A program made the translations under genes and the position numbers. The notes under the pieces were generated by a model. That model did no database searches and was not told the origin of the DNA. It saw only the letters and a list, made by a program, of their open reading frames with translations. A stretch of DNA of 39,060 bases. Source: Calditrichota bacterium (GTDB lineage Bacteria; Zhuqueibacterota; JdFR-76; BMS3Abin05). This document shows, one piece after another, positions 16,555 through 24,176 of this stretch (its first letter is position 1; every line of letters begins with the position of its first letter). The stretch covers positions 1 to 39,060 of the forward strand of contig JAADHR010000182.1 in the NCBI GenBank assembly GCA_013151735.1, written 5' to 3'.

Positions 16555-19230
16555 TCAGCCCTCTAAACCAGTCCAATTTCTTTGCAGCTTTTCCAGATCA
16601 CTCTCGTAAGCCTGCTTTTTTGCCCGTTCCTTTTGAACAATCTCCTCGGGCGCGCGCTTCAGGAAATTTTCGTTGGACAGTTTCTTGTTGACCTGCTGAA
16701 TCAAGTTTTGCAGGCGCGTGATTTCCTTTGTGAGGCGCTCCCGTTCTTTGTCAAGATCGATGAGGCCTCCCAGGGGAACGTAGATTTCCGCTCCCTGCAC
16801 AACAGCCGAAGCCGCCTGCCTGGGTTTTTCCTGCAGATGGGGGTGAATCGTGATGGTTTCCACACCCGCCAAATAGGTTAAATACGCCTGATTTTTCTCC
16901 AGTGCAACCTGTTGAGAATGATTGAGACCCGAAAGAATGACTTTCGCCTTTCGGTTAGGCGGTACGTTCATTTCACTCCGGACATTTCGTACGGCACCAA
17001 TGAGTTCCTGAAGAAACAGCATTTCCGCTTCTGCTTCCGGAGATTGGAGCGTTTGAACCACATCCGGCCACGGGGCAACGGTAATACTTTCAGCCTCGCC
17101 TTTGCTGCGTACCGACTGCCAGATTTCCTCCGAAATAAACGGCATCACCGGATGCAGTACTTTCATTGAATTTTTCAACAGCCACAAACTGAGATTGAGG
17201 GTCCATTTTCTCGCGTCGATCTCTTCTTTTTGGTAGAGACGCGGCTTAATCAATTCCAGGTACCAGTCACAGAAGTCGTGCCAGAAAAAATTGTAGAAGG
17301 TCGTCAGGGCTTCATTAAACCTGTAGGTCTCGAGAGCCTTTGTGATGGAATCCACAGCTCGCTGCATCCGACTGACGATCCAGCGGTCGCTAAGCTCGGC
17401 CGCCCGAGAATCCCAATTTTTGACCGGATCAAAATCGGCTTCAATGAGAGCCTCATCGGTATTCATCATGATAAAGCGGAAGGCATTCCAGATCTTATTC
17501 GAAAAATTCCGCCCCATCTCGAATTTGCTTTCCGAAAGATTGATGTCCTGCCCTTCGGACGTCAGCATAATCAGCGAGAACCGCACGGCATCGGCACTGT
17601 ACCTGTCCACCATTTTGAGGGGATCAATTCCGTTGCCCAGCGATTTGCTCATTTTTCGGCCTTTTTCATCCCGAATAATGCCGTGAATGTACACATCGCT
17701 GAAGGGTTTTTCCTCCATAAATTCCAGTCCGGCCATAATCATGCGTGCAACCCAGAAGAAGATAATATCCTGTGCCGTCACCAGGGTGTTGGTCGGATAA
17801 AAATACGTTAAATCTTCCGTTTTTTCCGGCCATCCCAGGGTTGCAAACGGCCAGAGCCAGGACGAAAACCAGGTATCCAGCACATCTTCATCCTGCCGGA
17901 TATGCGCACTGCCGCATTTCTCGCAGCTTTCCGGTTTCTCCCGTTTCACCATCATGTGGCCGCACTCTTTACAATAAAAAACCGGAATGCGGTGCCCCCA
18001 CCAGAGCTGCCGCGAAATACACCAATCGCGGATGTTGGTCATCCAATTTTCGTAGACCTTTGTCCATTTTTCAGGAATAAAGCGAATATCCCCTTTCTGT
18101 ACGGACGCAAGGGCCTTTTCGGCCAGAGGCTTAATTTTTACAAACCACTGTTCGGAAAAATAGGGTTCGATCACCGTATCGCAGCGCTGGCAGTGGCCAA
18201 CGGCGTGCTGATGTGCTTCCACCTTCTTCAAAAGGCCCTGTTTTTCCAGTTCTTGAACCAGGGCTTTTCGGCAGTCAAACCGATCCATTCCCTGATAGGG
18301 CCCGGCATTTTCATTCATCCGGCCTTCCGTATCCATGATGACGATGGAGGACAGGTTATGGCGGCGGCCAATCTCGAAATCGTTGGGATCGTGAGCCGGA
18401 GTGACTTTAACCGCACCCGTTCCGAATTCAGGATCCACCTGTTCGTCCGCAATCACCGGAATTTCCCGGTTCAGAATGGGCAGAATAACCGTTTTCCCGA
18501 TGAGGGCCTTGTAGCGCGGGTCTTCCGGGTGTACGGCCACCGCCGTATCTCCCAACATGGTTTCCGGCCGGGTGGTTGCCACGGTCACGAATTGATTGGA
18601 ATCTTTTACGGGATAGGCGATGTACCAGAGGTGCCCCTGTTCGTCTTTGTGAATAACCTCTTCATCGGACAATGCGGTGTGGCACCGGGGACACCAGTTA
18701 ATAATGTACTTTCCGCGATAAATAAGCCCCTTTTCGTACAATCGGACAAACACCTCGCGCACAGCCCGCGTGTACGGTTCATCCATCGTAAAGCGGGTAC
18801 GCGACCAGTCACAGGAGGCACCCAGCTTTTTTAATTGATTAATAATCAATCCACCGTATTTTTCCCGCCACTGCCACACGCGCTTCACAAACTCCTCCCG
18901 ACCCAAATCGTGGCGCGTCAGTCCTTCTTCTTTCAGCAACCGCCGCTCCACCACATTTTGTGTGGCAATTCCGGCATGATCGGTCCCCGGCAGCCAGAGG
19001 GTTTCGAACCCCTTCATCCGGTGGAAACGGATTAAAATATCCTGCAACGTGTTGTTGTAGGCATGTCCCATGTGCAGAATATCCGTCACATTGGGCGGGG
19101 GAATCACAATGGTGTAAGGCGATTTTTGGGGATTGGGTTCCGCGTGAAAATAGTTCTTTTTCTGCCAAAAGTCATACAGGCGATCTTCAACCGTTTTCGG
19201 ATTGTAAATCTTTGGAATTTCCGGACGCAT
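16555..19230 (-). CDS. valS: valyl-tRNA synthetase
   Basis: 891 residues, the usual length for bacterial ValRS, a class I synthetase that charges tRNA-Val and edits threonine. Seen: PPPNVTD then LHMGHA (HIGH motif, 53-56), editing-domain ATTRPETMLGDTAVAVHP with GTGAVKVTPAHDPND, the zinc-binding-like CKECGHMM and CEKCGSAH pairs, KMSKSLGNGIDP near 527, and a C-terminal coiled-coil arm rich in Lys/Glu (about 815-885). A small oddity is Asp in NVTD where many ValRS have Gly. An ATG start; the C-terminal end is 86 bases from DUF4139. Confidence 0.97.
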   Translation of the reverse strand: MRPEIPKIYNPKTVEDRLYDFWQKKNYFHAEPNPQKSPYTIVIPPPNVTDILHMGHAYNNTLQDILIRFHRMKGFETLWLPGTDHAGIATQNVVERRLLKEEGLTRHDLGREEFVKRVWQWREKYGGLIINQLKKLGASCDWSRTRFTMDEPYTRAVREVFVRLYEKGLIYRGKYIINWCPRCHTALSDEEVIHKDEQGHLWYIAYPVKDSNQFVTVATTRPETMLGDTAVAVHPEDPRYKALIGKTVILPILNREIPVIADEQVDPEFGTGAVKVTPAHDPNDFEIGRRHNLSSIVIMDTEGRMNENAGPYQGMDRFDCRKALVQELEKQGLLKKVEAHQHAVGHCQRCDTVIEPYFSEQWFVKIKPLAEKALASVQKGDIRFIPEKWTKVYENWMTNIRDWCISRQLWWGHRIPVFYCKECGHMMVKREKPESCEKCGSAHIRQDEDVLDTWFSSWLWPFATLGWPEKTEDLTYFYPTNTLVTAQDIIFFWVARMIMAGLEFMEEKPFSDVYIHGIIRDEKGRKMSKSLGNGIDPLKMVDRYSADAVRFSLIMLTSEGQDINLSESKFEMGRNFSNKIWNAFRFIMMNTDEALIEADFDPVKNWDSRAAELSDRWIVSRMQRAVDSITKALETYRFNEALTTFYNFFWHDFCDWYLELIKPRLYQKEEIDARKWTLNLSLWLLKNSMKVLHPVMPFISEEIWQSVRSKGEAESITVAPWPDVVQTLQSPEAEAEMLFLQELIGAVRNVRSEMNVPPNRKAKVILSGLNHSQQVALEKNQAYLTYLAGVETITIHPHLQEKPRQAASAVVQGAEIYVPLGGLIDLDKERERLTKEITRLQNLIQQVNKKLSNENFLKRAPEEIVQKERAKKQAYESDLEKLQRNWTGLEG

Positions 19231-19260
19231 TCAGTTTCCTTACTTTCAAAATGTAAATAA

Positions 19261-19293
19261 ATTCTTCGTGCCTTTGAGTTTTCGCAGCCAGTA
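19261..19293. repeat. degenerate relative of the dispersed intergenic repeat
   Basis: Reads CTTCGTGCCTTTGAG then TTTTCGCAGCC on the plus strand, resembling the reverse complement of the core of the 67-bp repeats (CTTCGTGACT...CTTTGTGGCC). It sits just upstream of valS. The similarity is short and could be by chance. Confidence 0.35.
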
Positions 19294-19410
19294 TTTTTTA
19301 TCTAATAAGAAAGCTTTGAAAAAATCAAGGTTTCCGACACAGGCAATGGTTCGTAACAAAATAAGATCATCATTTGTGATAAAAATTAATTCGCAAAATT
19401 CGCGGGAAAA

Positions 19411-19430
19411 GGCTTCTTAAAGCCGGTTTC
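19411..19430 (-). terminator. weak hairpin with short T-run
   Basis: GGCTT, loop CTTA, AAGCC; on the minus strand the stem is followed by TTTTCCC. It lies between the helical unknown gene and valS. The stem is only five pairs, so I treat it as a weak terminator candidate. Confidence 0.3.
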
Positions 19431-19488
19431 CACATAAAAAAAATCAAACTAAATATAAAAAAAAACCTCTTAAGAATCAACCAATTAT

Positions 19489-19920
19489 TTATCCTTCCGG
19501 ATTTCCCAGGACGCGTTTGATTTCGTTCAAAAGGGCAATGAGGTGGTCTACCAAAGGATCCAGCTCACGGCTCAAATCCGGGGAAACATCCCCGTAGCGT
19601 TTTAATTTATCTGCCTTTTTGTCGGCAATAATTGACCAGAAATAACTCGTACTGCCGTTCATAATTTGGGATAATTTCTCTTCCTCACTCGGCAGGTCGA
19701 ATACCTCTTTAAATCTGGCAATCAAACCCTCAATTTCTTGAAAGAGGGTTTGCACATGAGAAATTTGGGAATGGCTGAGATCATTTTGAAAACTGTACAA
19801 GATTCCGCGGTGTTCCTTTTGGGAAAGAAGCGTTTCAATCCAGAAAAGGCGTTCTTCCAGCAAACGCAAGGCAATGCGAATGCTGTTTTTTTGTGCAGGA
19901 TTTAACAGGGCTTTATCCAT
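19489..19920 (-). CDS. unknown all-helical cytoplasmic protein
   Basis: 143 residues. I do not recognise a family. The sequence is predicted largely helical: charged heptad-like segments (LRLLEERLFWIETLLSQKE, VQTLFQEIEGLIARFKEVF, DPLVDHLIALLNEIKRVL) could form a small helical bundle. There is no signal peptide, membrane segment or cysteine. Start is ATG with no strong Shine-Dalgarno. Codon use and length look like a real gene, and its frame is the only open one across the region, but the function cannot be inferred. Confidence 0.65.
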   Translation of the reverse strand: MDKALLNPAQKNSIRIALRLLEERLFWIETLLSQKEHRGILYSFQNDLSHSQISHVQTLFQEIEGLIARFKEVFDLPSEEEKLSQIMNGSTSYFWSIIADKKADKLKRYGDVSPDLSRELDPLVDHLIALLNEIKRVLGNPEG

Positions 19921-19939
19921 GTGTTTGATTTACGTTTTG

Positions 19940-20006
19940 ACCTGCATAATTCATAAATTGCGGCCACAAAGACCCTGAGTCACGAAGGCTATTACAATTA
20001 AAATAA
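19940..20006. repeat. dispersed 67-bp intergenic repeat, copy B
   Basis: Gapless match to 12894-12960 (55 of 67 identical by hand). A shorter inverted relative lies at about 20090-20130 (TTCGTGACTTTGTAGCC then AATGAATTATTCAG), so copy B and that segment form an imperfect inverted pair of about 190 bp. No coding content is visible between them. Confidence 0.65.
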
Positions 20007-20089
20007 TTGGCGATTTGCAACTCAGTTTGTTTTGTACAGTTTCCTGTTTCAATGAATATTTATTTATCTTTTTGTTTATTATACCCTTG

Positions 20090-20130
20090 TGTTTTCGTGA
20101 CTTTGTAGCCAATGAATTATTCAGATTAAG
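20090..20130. repeat. inverted partial copy of the dispersed repeat
   Basis: TTCGTGACTTTGTAGCC followed by AATGAATTATTCAG resembles the reverse complement of copy B (19940-20006) with about nine bases missing from the core. It could be one arm of a small non-autonomous element, or an independent degenerate copy. Confidence 0.4.
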
Positions 20131-20166
20131 AACCTTTCTGCGAAATGTCCCGAATTTCGGATGTAC

Positions 20167-20814
20167 CTATTTTTTTAGTAAATCCCAGGCAATTTTGACA
20201 GCCTTGCCTTCGGCTTCCGTAATTTTTTCCGTTTGAAAGCGATAGTCGTTTTTTTGAATCACGGTTTCCAGTTGTTTTAAAAGGGCCTGAATTTTATCCC
20301 GTTGAAAATGAATCAGCTTTTCTTGAACCTCTTTGGAAGACAGTTCCCGCAAAACCGCTCCAAAATGCCTGCGGCACAACCCGACACTCCTGGCAAGCGG
20401 CCCCCAAAAATCCGGGATGGCCAGGTATCTGGAAAAAGCCCCGGTCAACCGGCGCTCGTTTTCCTCGTAAACGTTGCACAGGGGACAGCCAGGCTCCGGC
20501 GGATTCTGCGGCGGATGGTCAGCGTATTTCGTCATTAAATCCTTGCCAATGATGGCCAATCCCAGAATATCGCCCAGATCAATCAGTAACTGGGTGTGCC
20601 GTTTACAAAGCCCCCCGGCCTGCCGGAATTTTTTTCGCACCCCCGGATCATTCACACTTTCGTAGAAAATCGACTCTATGTACCGTCTCTCCCGCAAATC
20701 CAGCAGGTGGCAAACCGGACATTCTTCTGCGGCAAAGGCCTCTTCAAAATCAAAGTAAAGGGAATCCTTTGAAATTTTCTCAGACGCACGCCGTTGGAAT
20801 CCAAAAAACCGCAT
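20167..20814 (-). CDS. DUF6062-like protein with duplicated cysteine/histidine motif
   Basis: 215 residues, no signal peptide. Two repeats of the same unit are visible: CPVCHLLDLRERRYI then GGLCKRHTQLL, and CPLCNVYEENERRLT then VGLCRRHFGAVL. Each gives a Cys-Pro-x-Cys plus Cys-x-x-His set that could bind one metal. This matches my recollection of the DUF6062 family, function unknown. The first CPVCH fits the haem consensus by chance only, because there is no export signal. The gene lies next to the cytochrome cluster but with a 436-base gap, so a link is doubtful. Confidence 0.65.
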   Translation of the reverse strand: MRFFGFQRRASEKISKDSLYFDFEEAFAAEECPVCHLLDLRERRYIESIFYESVNDPGVRKKFRQAGGLCKRHTQLLIDLGDILGLAIIGKDLMTKYADHPPQNPPEPGCPLCNVYEENERRLTGAFSRYLAIPDFWGPLARSVGLCRRHFGAVLRELSSKEVQEKLIHFQRDKIQALLKQLETVIQKNDYRFQTEKITEAEGKAVKIAWDLLKK

Positions 20815-21250
20815 TGGACGTCTTTCTCTCCCACATTAAAATAAAAGGCACGGGTTTGTTTTATTCAACATTTTTTGGGTCAGCCCCGGCACTGACATCC
20901 CTACTGTATCAATTGATTATTTTCGAATTTGTGGAGGCGCAAAATCCTGCACCCCTATCTTTGCATTTTTGCAATTGCCTCTGTGTTTTTGCGGCATAAA
21001 TCAGTTAGGTTAAATGTAAGCAATATTAAGAAGAGGAACAACAGGAAATTTTGGAGAAGAAAAATAGGAATCGCTATTTATTGGAAACGGGCGGAAATGA
21101 ATGCGATAAACCAAATATTTTCAAAGTAGTGAATGGGCTGGGAGAATGGTGCTACAGCGTTTGTGTAGGGCGAACACAATCCATCAGATGATTCTGAAAA
21201 AACGGTAATAACCCTGGCAGGGATTGCTTTCGCCCCACATGACACCACCA
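20815..21250. other. 436-base intergenic region before the first cytochrome cluster
   Basis: AT-rich sequence with no gene I can support. It includes a further degenerate relative of the dispersed repeat at about 20960-21000 (CCTCTGTGTTTTTGCGGC). Short frames on both strands here lack ribosome sites and domain features. It separates housekeeping genes from the cytochrome cluster and may hold the 3' end of its transcript; I see no clear U-tract terminator. Confidence 0.5.
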
Positions 21251-21949
21251 TTAATATTTTTTTGTAAACACCAGCGGACCGTGGCACCCCGCGCTTGAAC
21301 AGGTTTTGGTGTCAGGATTCCATCCCAAACTGGGATTGACCTCAGCGTGGCCGGTGGAATCGATATGACCCGGCGCATACACACTGTCCGGTACCACATG
21401 GCAGGTGCTGCAGCTCACGCCGGCGTTCAGCATGGCCTGGTGTGCCCCCACTCCGGGCGAGGTGTAATCCAGGTTCCCGGCCAAATCCCTCGGGGGAGCG
21501 GCATTTTTTTCGTTTCCGTGACACGTGTTGCAGGCCTCCGGCCCACCCGGGCGGGTGTGGCATTCGAGACAGGATTTATGGACCACGCCCCCGGAGTAAT
21601 CCTTCCCGTGGCATGCCTGGCAGGGATGCATATCGTAGTTATGAGATTGAATGTAGGCTCCGTGAAAACCGGCCGTTCCGATTTCCATCCAATCCGCTTT
21701 GTGAGGAAAAGCCTTGTGACAGCTGGTACAGGACACACCCACTTCGCCTCCGGACAGATCCTCTCCGTGGCACTCCTGGCAACCGGAATATCCCCGGGCC
21801 AGCACAATTTGCCCGTGAAAATCGGCTGAATTTTCCTGCATCCAGGTTTCGGGGTGTGTCAAACTTTCCACAGGATTTTTCTTCTGGCTGCATCCCCAAA
21901 TGAGAACTGCTCCCAAAATAACCGCAAGAAATCCATAGAATTGTTTCAT
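21251..21949 (-). CDS. heptahaem c-type cytochrome lipoprotein
   Basis: 232 residues from the ATG at 21947-21949. Signal peptide with lipobox LIWGC (Cys20), so it is an exported lipoprotein. Six CxxCH motifs (CQECH, CTSCH, CQACH, CLECH, CNTCH, CSTCH) and one CX4CH (CSSAGCH) near the C-terminus, as in Geobacter-type cytochromes with mixed CxxCH and CxxxxCH motifs. The first four motifs form two repeats with a CHGxDxSGG pattern. The start lies four bases after the stop of the 12-haem gene; a longer upstream frame exists only as an overlap. Probably a distal carrier near the outer membrane (inference). Confidence 0.9.
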   Translation of the reverse strand: MKQFYGFLAVILGAVLIWGCSQKKNPVESLTHPETWMQENSADFHGQIVLARGYSGCQECHGEDLSGGEVGVSCTSCHKAFPHKADWMEIGTAGFHGAYIQSHNYDMHPCQACHGKDYSGGVVHKSCLECHTRPGGPEACNTCHGNEKNAAPPRDLAGNLDYTSPGVGAHQAMLNAGVSCSTCHVVPDSVYAPGHIDSTGHAEVNPSLGWNPDTKTCSSAGCHGPLVFTKKY

Positions 21950-21953
21950 GCCT

Positions 21954-22868
21954 CTACTCTTCTTTATTGGGTTGATTGTGACATTTGAAACACGAGGGAT
22001 AGGTTTTGTAGTCGCCATGACAAGCCAAACACGATTCCAGGTCAAATTCCGCTTCAATTTTGTGTTGTCCGCCATCGATTCGATTAGCCCAATCCACACG
22101 GCCATGGGAGGGCGGCATCACCTCTTTCTCCTGATGGCATTGAATACAGAAAACCTCATCTTCGTGGCACGAAATACATTGAATTTTATTCATTTTAGCA
22201 TCAATCGCATGATTCCATTCATAATTTAAAGGATGCGTGCGATGGGTGAGGTTTTTGCCCTCATGGCAGTCTTCACAATCGCTTTGTGCATGACACTGAG
22301 TGCATTCTTCCGGATTGGACTCGGCCGCAAATTGATGTGCATGTTTCCAGTCCAGTTTATGGCTAATGGGCTGCAAATCTTCCTTGGGCGTATGGCATAC
22401 CTGACATTTCAACGGATCGCTGACCCGTTTTTGTTGATGGCAGGTCTGGCACTGATTCATTTTTGGCAGATGCCGTGCCACCGTGTTGGTTGCTTTCGAA
22501 ATACCAACGTGGCAGGTTAAACATTTTTCCCCGGCCTGCAAATGCGTCCGGTGCGGAAATTTCGGGCTGTACTGGGTGATCCGCGGAACCACCTTTGCCT
22601 CATCGGGATTGGTATGACAAACCGTGCATTTATTGGGCGCACTGTCGCCATCGTGACACTGAAAACAGGTTTCCATATCCGGCAGCAAATTGTCGGTTCC
22701 CTTCATGCTGCTGTCTACCCGGGTGTGACACGTCGTGCAGTCAATACCCATTTCATCCACATGCTTCTGATGCGAATAAATCAGATGATCTTTTTGCCCG
22801 GCGCTGGCAAAAACGGCCACACCGACAAAGAGACCCGCGATGAAAAACAAAAAACCGGCAATTTTCAT
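21954..22868 (-). CDS. dodecahaem c-type cytochrome, periplasmic
   Basis: 304 residues from ATG at 22866-22868. Signal peptide MKIAGFLFF... with cleavage after FASA, giving a soluble periplasmic protein. I count twelve CxxCH motifs (CTTCH, CFQCH, CTVCH, CLTCH, CQTCH, CQVCH, CTQCH, CEDCH, CISCH, CIQCH, CLACH, CFKCH) with many extra histidines (YSHQKH, FPHRTH, WKHAH, WNHAI) spaced as in class III (c3/c7) cytochromes with bis-His haems. About one haem per 25 residues. The start chosen avoids overlap with the barrel gene stop at 22883. Likely carries electrons across the periplasm to the barrel encoded just upstream. Confidence 0.92.
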   Translation of the reverse strand: MKIAGFLFFIAGLFVGVAVFASAGQKDHLIYSHQKHVDEMGIDCTTCHTRVDSSMKGTDNLLPDMETCFQCHDGDSAPNKCTVCHTNPDEAKVVPRITQYSPKFPHRTHLQAGEKCLTCHVGISKATNTVARHLPKMNQCQTCHQQKRVSDPLKCQVCHTPKEDLQPISHKLDWKHAHQFAAESNPEECTQCHAQSDCEDCHEGKNLTHRTHPLNYEWNHAIDAKMNKIQCISCHEDEVFCIQCHQEKEVMPPSHGRVDWANRIDGGQHKIEAEFDLESCLACHGDYKTYPSCFKCHNQPNKEE

Positions 22869-22882
22869 GACTCTCTTTCTCT

Positions 22883-24073
22883 TTAGAATCGGCATATGAC
22901 TTGTCCCAAAATTCGATTATCAACGTTGTACAACCGATTACGAGTGAACTGATCTTCCAAAGAAACCAGAAATTTCCTTTTAATCTGGTACTCCAGCCGA
23001 AAAGCGCTGCCATATTGAATGTAACTTTCAGACCAGTCACTAATCTGGTAGTTGGAAAAATCCAATAAAAGTCTGGCCTTCAGCCCGGAGGTAATGGCGT
23101 ACGAGGCATCCGCATAAAGCCGGGTTTGAAATCCTGCCGCCCCCAAATCCTGCTGAAATCCGACAATTCCGTACGGCGTCAGCACGCCCAAACGGATCTT
23201 TTGTGAGTGTTTTTCCTCGCTTTGAATCCACAATACATCACCTGTAACGCCGTATTTTTTTGAAAAATAATAAACAGCATTGAGCCGACCCTGAGCCAAT
23301 CCATTCAGTTCAAAACGTTCAAAAAAGGAATCGTGATAAACATGCGGTGTGCGATAAAACCCCTCAAGGTAAAAAAGCCATTTCGGCGCTGGCAGCCAGC
23401 GCAAATTTACCAGTGCTTTTTGGAGCGTCGACTCCAACAGGTTATACGAAACCCGCGTCCGCCAGAAAAGGCTCTTGCCGAATGCCCGGCTTGCGTTTAC
23501 TCCAATCAGTTGCCAATAGGCGGAACCCGAACGCACCTTCTGGTAGAAACTCATCCCGAACCGCGTGCCGGCTATTTTCTTTGCTTCGATTTTGGCGCCA
23601 AATACATAGCCATCCTTCAGGCGGTACACCTTGGCCGACCGGTCGTAGGGAACTTCCACCCCTCCAAAGACCGCAACGCTTAGTTTTTTGACGGGCCGGA
23701 TCGTTACAAATCCCCCGTCCAGATAACCAATGCCGACGCCGTTAAAATAAAATTTTCGGCCAAGAGACAGATCCACACGGTTTTTCCAGAGATGATTCCA
23801 CATAAGGTACGCCCCGTACACCTGAAAGGGCGTTTTCATGTTTTCGGGGCCCAGGTCTGTTAACCCCATTACATTCACATGAACAGAGAAATTTTTGATC
23901 AGCTTTGGGCGGTACCCCAAGGTTACCTGTTGATAAAAATTATAGTGCGCATCCTCGGTTTTATATCCCAAAAAGGATGTAACACTCGAACCGGAAAGCT
24001 GGGGTATGGATGCGGTTAATGGACCGGCCCAAATCAACAGGCATGAAACAAGGATTCCAAACTTTAATTTCAT
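22883..24073 (-). CDS. outer-membrane beta-barrel protein, putative conduit partner
   Basis: 396 residues. Signal peptide MKLKFGILVSCLLIWAG cleaved near LTAS. The rest alternates polar and hydrophobic residues with aromatic girdles and short turns (RTRVSYNLL, LNAVYYFSKKYGV, FRLEYQIKRKFLVSLEDQF), and ends in Phe (VICRF), a typical BamA-recognised end. No homology to MtrB or OmbB is provable by eye, and it is smaller than those (about 650-750). Its place between the surface cytochrome gene and the periplasmic 12-haem gene suggests it is the sheath of a porin-cytochrome conduit. Confidence 0.8.
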   Translation of the reverse strand: MKLKFGILVSCLLIWAGPLTASIPQLSGSSVTSFLGYKTEDAHYNFYQQVTLGYRPKLIKNFSVHVNVMGLTDLGPENMKTPFQVYGAYLMWNHLWKNRVDLSLGRKFYFNGVGIGYLDGGFVTIRPVKKLSVAVFGGVEVPYDRSAKVYRLKDGYVFGAKIEAKKIAGTRFGMSFYQKVRSGSAYWQLIGVNASRAFGKSLFWRTRVSYNLLESTLQKALVNLRWLPAPKWLFYLEGFYRTPHVYHDSFFERFELNGLAQGRLNAVYYFSKKYGVTGDVLWIQSEEKHSQKIRLGVLTPYGIVGFQQDLGAAGFQTRLYADASYAITSGLKARLLLDFSNYQISDWSESYIQYGSAFRLEYQIKRKFLVSLEDQFTRNRLYNVDNRILGQVICRF

Positions 24074-24176
24074 GGGGAACCTTTCATTTTAGGTTCATCC
24101 AAATAAGGAAACAGGGCGGAAGAATGCTTTCCGCCCCATTCACATTTATTAATGGATCACTTTCGTTCTCTTCCGC

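Noticed and set aside
17902-18834. Long plus-strand open frame of about 310 codons
   Set aside because: It is antisense to valS, has no domain motifs and follows from that gene's codon use.
20167-20814. CPVCH in the DUF6062-like protein as a haem site
   Set aside because: No signal peptide, and the Cys/His pattern repeats as a metal-binding unit, so haem attachment is not expected.
21427-21903. Several overlapping frames on both strands in the heptahaem gene
   Set aside because: They are by-products of the Cys/His/Gly-rich coding sequence; only the minus-strand cytochrome frame has a signal peptide and haem motifs.
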